Shown here piece after piece: positions 60,654-64,000 of a stretch of DNA of 64,000 nucleotides. The position numbers were made by a program, and so were the translations under genes. This DNA is from VFMC01 sp046331225 (GTDB taxonomy: Bacteria > Actinomycetota > Acidimicrobiia > Acidimicrobiales > Ilumatobacteraceae), in the NCBI GenBank assembly GCA_046331225.1, contig JAXLRF010000012.1, forward strand, positions 61,799 through 125,798, given 5' to 3'. Numbering within the stretch: the stretch's first letter is position 1; every line of letters begins with the position of its first letter. The notes beneath the pieces were generated by a model. That model was not told the origin of the DNA. It saw only the letters and a program-made list of their open reading frames with translations, and did no database searches.

Positions 60654-61979
60654 ACCGACGTCGCCGTCGAGTTCGTCGACCCGACCACGGGAGCGATCGT
60701 GCAGCCGCCGTTGTACGCACACGACGGCATCACCTATCGCGTGGTGGCGATCGACGGCGGCGCCACGCTGGTCACGTCGGGCGAGGACGGCGACATCCGC
60801 TTCTGGGACCTGGCGACCCGGTCGCTCACGCGCCCGGCACTGCACCCGCACGCAGCGGGCGCCAGGATCGACCTCGCACCCGACGCAGGCCGGATGGTGT
60901 CGTCGAGCGACGACGGCACCACGGCGATCTGGGACCTGCGCGGCGGCACCTCGCAAGCGACGCCGGTCGCGGAGCGCCCCGGCGGCCGGACGCAGATCGT
61001 GACGAGCGCCGACGGCCGCATCTTCACCGGCGACCGCGACGGCGAGGTGCGCGAATGGCGTGCGGACGGTTCGCCCGTCGACGACGGCGCCACGCGGAGC
61101 GACGTGCCGATCAGCGGACTCGCGGTGTCGTCGGACGGGTCCCGACTCGCGATCGCACGCGACGACGGCACCGCGCAGGTGGTCGATCCCGCGAGCGGCG
61201 TCGTCGTGACCCCGGTGCTCGCCGTCGGCGACGAGACCGCGGCGGTCGCGATCGACCCGTCCGGCCGTCGGTTGGTGACCGTGTCGGGCGACCACGACTG
61301 CAACGCCTGCTTCGTCCTCCACGATCTCGACGCCCCAGACGTGGCGCCACGCGCCTTCCGGTCCCCGGGGCTCGGCCCCGACCGTCTGGCCGCCGGTGCC
61401 GCTGCGGCGTTCGATCCGTCCGGCGCGCTGCTGGTGACCGCCGACCGGATCGGCTGGGTCGACGTGTGGGAGGTCGAGACCGGCGCACATCGCTGGGGTG
61501 TGCAACTCGAACGCGGTGTCCGGACCGTCGCCTTCTCGCCCGACGGCACCCGCCTCGCCGTGGGTGGCAACACCGGGATGTTGCTCGAGCTCGACGCCGC
61601 CGCGGGTGAACGACGCCGGCAGTTCGACGGTCACGCCGGACCGGTCGTCACCGTCGCCTATTCGCCCGACGGCACCTTGCTCGCGTCGGCCGGTTCGCAG
61701 GACCACGAGCTCCGGGTCTGGCGACTCGACCTCGGACTCACGATCGGTCGCCCGATCTGGCTGGGGTTCGACGGCAGCGCCACCGTGGCGTGGACCGACG
61801 GCGGCCGTCGCGTGGTGGCCCCGCACCTCTTGGCGGGAGCGATGATCTTCGATCTCGACGCGCAGCGCTCGGTGGCGGGTGCGTGCCGGCTCGCCGGACG
61901 CGACCTGACCCGCGACGAATGGCAGCAGTACTTCGGTGATGCCGACTACCGGCCGACCTGCGGCGACGGCGGGCGCTGA
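60654..61979 (+). CDS. WD40 C-terminal part of the frameshifted STAND gene
   Basis: Reading from 60654 in the +1 frame continues the beta-propeller: DVAVEFVDPTTGAIV, LVTSGEDGDIRFWDLATRS, MVSSSDDGTTAIWDLRGG, VRTVAFSPDGTRLAVGG, VTVAYSPDGTLLASAGS and HELRVWRLDLGL. It ends at TGA 61979, four bases before the kinase gene. A start codon exists only at GTG 60699, with no ribosome site, so independent translation is unlikely. One propeller split by a one-base change, or a sequencing error, is the simplest view. Confidence 0.8.
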   Translation, partial: TDVAVEFVDPTTGAIVQPPLYAHDGITYRVVAIDGGATLVTSGEDGDIRFWDLATRSLTRPALHPHAAGARIDLAPDAGRMVSSSDDGTTAIWDLRGGTSQATPVAERPGGRTQIVTSADGRIFTGDRDGEVREWRADGSPVDDGATRSDVPISGLAVSSDGSRLAIARDDGTAQVVDPASGVVVTPVLAVGDETAAVAIDPSGRRLVTVSGDHDCNACFVLHDLDAPDVAPRAFRSPGLGPDRLAAGAAAAFDPSGALLVTADRIGWVDVWEVETGAHRWGVQLERGVRTVAFSPDGTRLAVGGNTGMLLELDAAAGERRRQFDGHAGPVVTVAYSPDGTLLASAGSQDHELRVWRLDLGLTIGRPIWLGFDGSATVAWTDGGRRVVAPHLLAGAMIFDLDAQRSVAGACRLAGRDLTRDEWQQYFGDADYRPTCGDGGR

Positions 61980-61983
61980 CGGC

Positions 61984-63690
61984 GTGCACGAGGTCCACCT
62001 GCCGATCGGCGCCGCCACGCCACGCCGGACCGCCGACGACGTCGTCGGCGAGCACCGCCGTGCGTACGAGCGCTTCCGGAGCGAGCTCACCGTCGATCTC
62101 GAACGTCGCCGTCGAGCGTTGGAGCGGGCACTGCACGACGGTGCCCAGCAACAGTTGCTCGCGCTGCGCATGGCGATCCTCCGAGCGTTCGATCCCGGCT
62201 CGGGCGCGGGCCCGGGGCGCCCGGACGACGACGTGCGGGCGGCTTTGTGCGAGCAACTCGACGGTGTGATCGACGATCTCCGGCGTCTCGCCACCGGCCA
62301 GCGCACTCGCGCGCTCGACGCACTCGACGGCGGTGACTTCGTCGGCGCGATCCGCGAACACGCGGCGATCTCGGGGGCACGGACGGTGGTGCGGTCGTCG
62401 GCGACGTTCGAACTCGACGACGCGAGCGCCGAGCTGTGCGCGTTCGTGGTGAGCGAGGCGCTGGCCAATGCCCGTGAGCACGCGAACGCCGCGACGTGCA
62501 CGGTGTACCTCGACGGCGGGCCCGATCGTCTGCGGCTCGACGTCGTCGACGACGGCTCGGGCGGGGCCGTGGTGGTGCCCGGCCGCGGCATCGACGGACT
62601 CAGCCGCCGAGCCGGTGCGATGGGTGGCACGCTCGAGATCCTCTCCGACGGCGACGGGACCGATGTGCGGCTGCACCTGCCGCTGCACGGTCGTCCACCG
62701 GCGGCCGACCCGACGGGCACCGGCTCGTCGAACGGTGCCGAACGGCCCACGAGCATCTCGGCCACACTCGGTCGACTGGCGGGCGGCGACGTTCGCGTCT
62801 GGTTCTGGTGCACCGGTCCCCACACCGTGCCGGCGCGGCGTGCGCTCGACGGTGTCTGGCGCGACGAGGAGGGTGTGGCCACCGTCGACCCGTCGCAGGT
62901 CGACGACGTCGCCGACGTGCGCGTGCTGGTCGGGGGTGTGCCCGTGGCGGCGGTGGCGACGTCGGGGGATGCACGAGCGGTCGCCGCGACGTGCCGCGAG
63001 CACGCGGCGACGCTGCTCGAGGGACGAGAACACGCGACTGCTGCACCCGCACTGGCACGTCTGCGACGCGAGCACGATCGCATCGTCCGACGCTCGGCCA
63101 GTTTCGACGACGCACTGCTGCGGCGGCTCACCGACCGGCCGTGCGACGAACTCGTCGCAGCTCGTGCGGTGTTGACGGGCGGCGGGTCCGACTGCGGGCC
63201 CGTGGCAGCAGCACACGTGGGCGCCGCGACGGAGCTGCTCCGCGAGATCGTCCGCCGGCTCCGTTCGCCGGACGAGGCACCCGATCCCGGCGGTTCGCTC
63301 GCCACCCGGCTGCGATCGGTGGCGAGGCGCGCCCGTGTGCGCATCGACGTGGTCGCCGACGATCTGGACGGTCTGGGTGACGTCGCCGACGGGCGACGCG
63401 GTGAGCCTGGGCGCGGGCATGGTGACGATGCGAGCGACGAGCCGTTGATCGCGCTCGTCGAACGTGTGGTGGAGGAGGTGGTGCTCGACGCGGCACCGCG
63501 ATCGGAGGTCGTGGTGAGGATCAGGGCGCGGCGCAGGTCGGTGGGCGTGACCGTGTTGCTGGAACGACTGCCGTCGCCCGTCGCAGTCGCGCTGGCGGAG
63601 GAGCTGGCGCTCGCGGCCGGTGCGTCACTGGCCGTCCAGCCGAGTCCTCACGGCGTTCGGCTCGTGCTGGAGGCACCGTGCGCGTCGTGA
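61984..63690 (+). CDS. Soluble NarL-type histidine kinase with a degenerate second kinase half
   Basis: The protein has 568 residues from GTG 61984. Residues 25-230 are a HisKA_3-type kinase: the phospho-acceptor H51 in RALHDGAQQQLLALR, the N-box VSEALANAREHANA, and the G-boxes VVDDGSGG and GRGIDGLSRRAGAMGG. Residues about 245-568 repeat this layout in a degenerate form: RLTDRPCDELVAAR aligns with the acceptor helix but has Thr for His, and the later N-box lacks Asn. No membrane helix is present. It overlaps the response regulator by 13 bases and follows the STAND gene by four. Confidence 0.87.
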   Translation: MHEVHLPIGAATPRRTADDVVGEHRRAYERFRSELTVDLERRRRALERALHDGAQQQLLALRMAILRAFDPGSGAGPGRPDDDVRAALCEQLDGVIDDLRRLATGQRTRALDALDGGDFVGAIREHAAISGARTVVRSSATFELDDASAELCAFVVSEALANAREHANAATCTVYLDGGPDRLRLDVVDDGSGGAVVVPGRGIDGLSRRAGAMGGTLEILSDGDGTDVRLHLPLHGRPPAADPTGTGSSNGAERPTSISATLGRLAGGDVRVWFWCTGPHTVPARRALDGVWRDEEGVATVDPSQVDDVADVRVLVGGVPVAAVATSGDARAVAATCREHAATLLEGREHATAAPALARLRREHDRIVRRSASFDDALLRRLTDRPCDELVAARAVLTGGGSDCGPVAAAHVGAATELLREIVRRLRSPDEAPDPGGSLATRLRSVARRARVRIDVVADDLDGLGDVADGRRGEPGRGHGDDASDEPLIALVERVVEEVVLDAAPRSEVVVRIRARRRSVGVTVLLERLPSPVAVALAEELALAAGASLAVQPSPHGVRLVLEAPCAS

Positions 63691-64000
63691 TCGCGGACGA
63701 CGCGGTGCTGGTGCGCCGCGGCATCGTCGAGCTGCTCCAACAACGCGGCGTCGAGGTCGTCGCCGAGGTCGGCGACGCCGTCGCCCTGCACGACGCGGTC
63801 CTCACCCATCGACCGGACGTGGCGATCGTCGACATCCGGATGCCACCGACACACACCGACGAGGGCGTGCGCGCCGCCCGGCGCATCCGCCGCGAGCTCC
63901 CCGACATCGCGGTGCTGCTCCTCAGCCAGTACCTCGACACCGCGCTCGCACTGCGCCTGATCGAGTCGAACGATCGCGGGACGGGCTACCTGCTGAAAGA
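63678..64000 (+). CDS. NarL/FixJ-type response regulator, cut by the right edge
   Basis: 107 residues of a receiver domain are visible: acidic pair D7-D8 (VVIADDAVLV), the phospho-acceptor D52 in IVDIRMPP, the switch Ser in LLLSQYLD, and the conserved Lys107 in GYLLK. A LuxR-type DNA-binding domain is expected beyond the edge, because such regulators pair with HisKA_3 kinases. GTG 63678 overlaps the kinase stop, so the pair is coupled. Confidence 0.9.
   Translation, partial: MRVVIADDAVLVRRGIVELLQQRGVEVVAEVGDAVALHDAVLTHRPDVAIVDIRMPPTHTDEGVRAARRIRRELPDIAVLLLSQYLDTALALRLIESNDRGTGYLLK

Noticed and set aside
60699..61979. Independent WD40 gene starting at GTG 60699
   Set aside because: The WD40 pattern continues upstream in the same frame to 60654 and joins the previous ORF; no ribosome site or -10 precedes the GTG.
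60498..63344. Minus-strand ORF of 948 codons opposite the WD40 and kinase genes
   Set aside because: Low-complexity Ser/Arg/Pro translation. The plus strand carries recognisable WD40 and histidine-kinase motifs.
1..64000. tRNA or rRNA genes and insertion sequences
   Set aside because: No cloverleaf-like gene ending, rRNA stretch or transposase motif was noticed by eye; a covariance search would be needed to be certain.

Overview
The window is high-GC, gene-dense bacterial DNA of actinobacterial type. Three things suggest this: a SARP-type regulator, a 13E12/DUF222 HNH protein, and a homodimeric AceE. About twenty genes also carry a TANNNT -10 hexamer only 6-10 nt before the start codon, so their mRNAs would be leaderless. 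The gene mix (DUF2142 proteins, secreted proteins with 'LDTR...DVVGYY' repeats, many GTG starts) fits Acidimicrobiia such as Ilumatobacter best; this placement is inference.

Layout. 1-4.7 kb: a secreted Ig/HYR-like protein cut by the left edge and a large SARP-ATPase-TPR regulator, both on the minus strand. 4.8-6.6 kb: small genes, a short transcript-like element with 19-nt complementarity to the 16S rRNA 3' end, and an alpha/beta hydrolase fold protein with Asn in place of the nucleophile. 6.6-13.8 kb (minus): galE, a UDP-glucuronate decarboxylase, ugd with a 452-residue intein in front of its catalytic Cys, a DUF2142 membrane protein, a polyprenol-type glycosyltransferase and a DUF2304 protein. 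13.9-23.3 kb (plus): glycosyltransferases, an acyltransferase, two FkbM methyltransferases, an epimerase and a coiled-coil protein. 23.4-27.4 kb: wzt/wzm ABC exporter genes, gmd and fcl. 27.5-37.1 kb: more glycosyltransferases paired with small coiled-coil proteins, plus a dispersed palindromic repeat, a DUF427 gene and the DUF222 gene. 37.2-46.5 kb: two large secreted proteins with triple C-terminal repeats, a second DUF2142 protein, a methyltransferase, an HhH-GPD protein and another glycosyltransferase.

The 6.6-46.5 kb block reads as one surface-glycan locus. It makes UDP-Gal, UDP-GlcA, UDP-Xyl, GDP-Man-derived and GDP-Fuc sugars, assembles them with about ten glycosyltransferases, decorates the product by acylation and methylation, and exports it through a Wzm/Wzt transporter. 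The standalone coiled-coil proteins with basic tails, interleaved with the glycosyltransferases, are the best candidate for an undescribed component, possibly scaffolds or membrane adaptors.

From 46.5 kb the content is mainly housekeeping and regulatory: aceE, rnhA with a tiny overlapping upstream ORF, a DUF2786 protein, an amidohydrolase, a PAS/GAF/PP2C phosphatase, an SDR, argJ with a MarR regulator, and a YceI-VOC pair. The right end is a signalling cluster: a STAND ATPase with WD40 repeats split by a frameshift, a histidine kinase with a second degenerate kinase half, and a NarL-type response regulator cut by the window edge. No tRNA, rRNA, CRISPR array or insertion sequence was seen.
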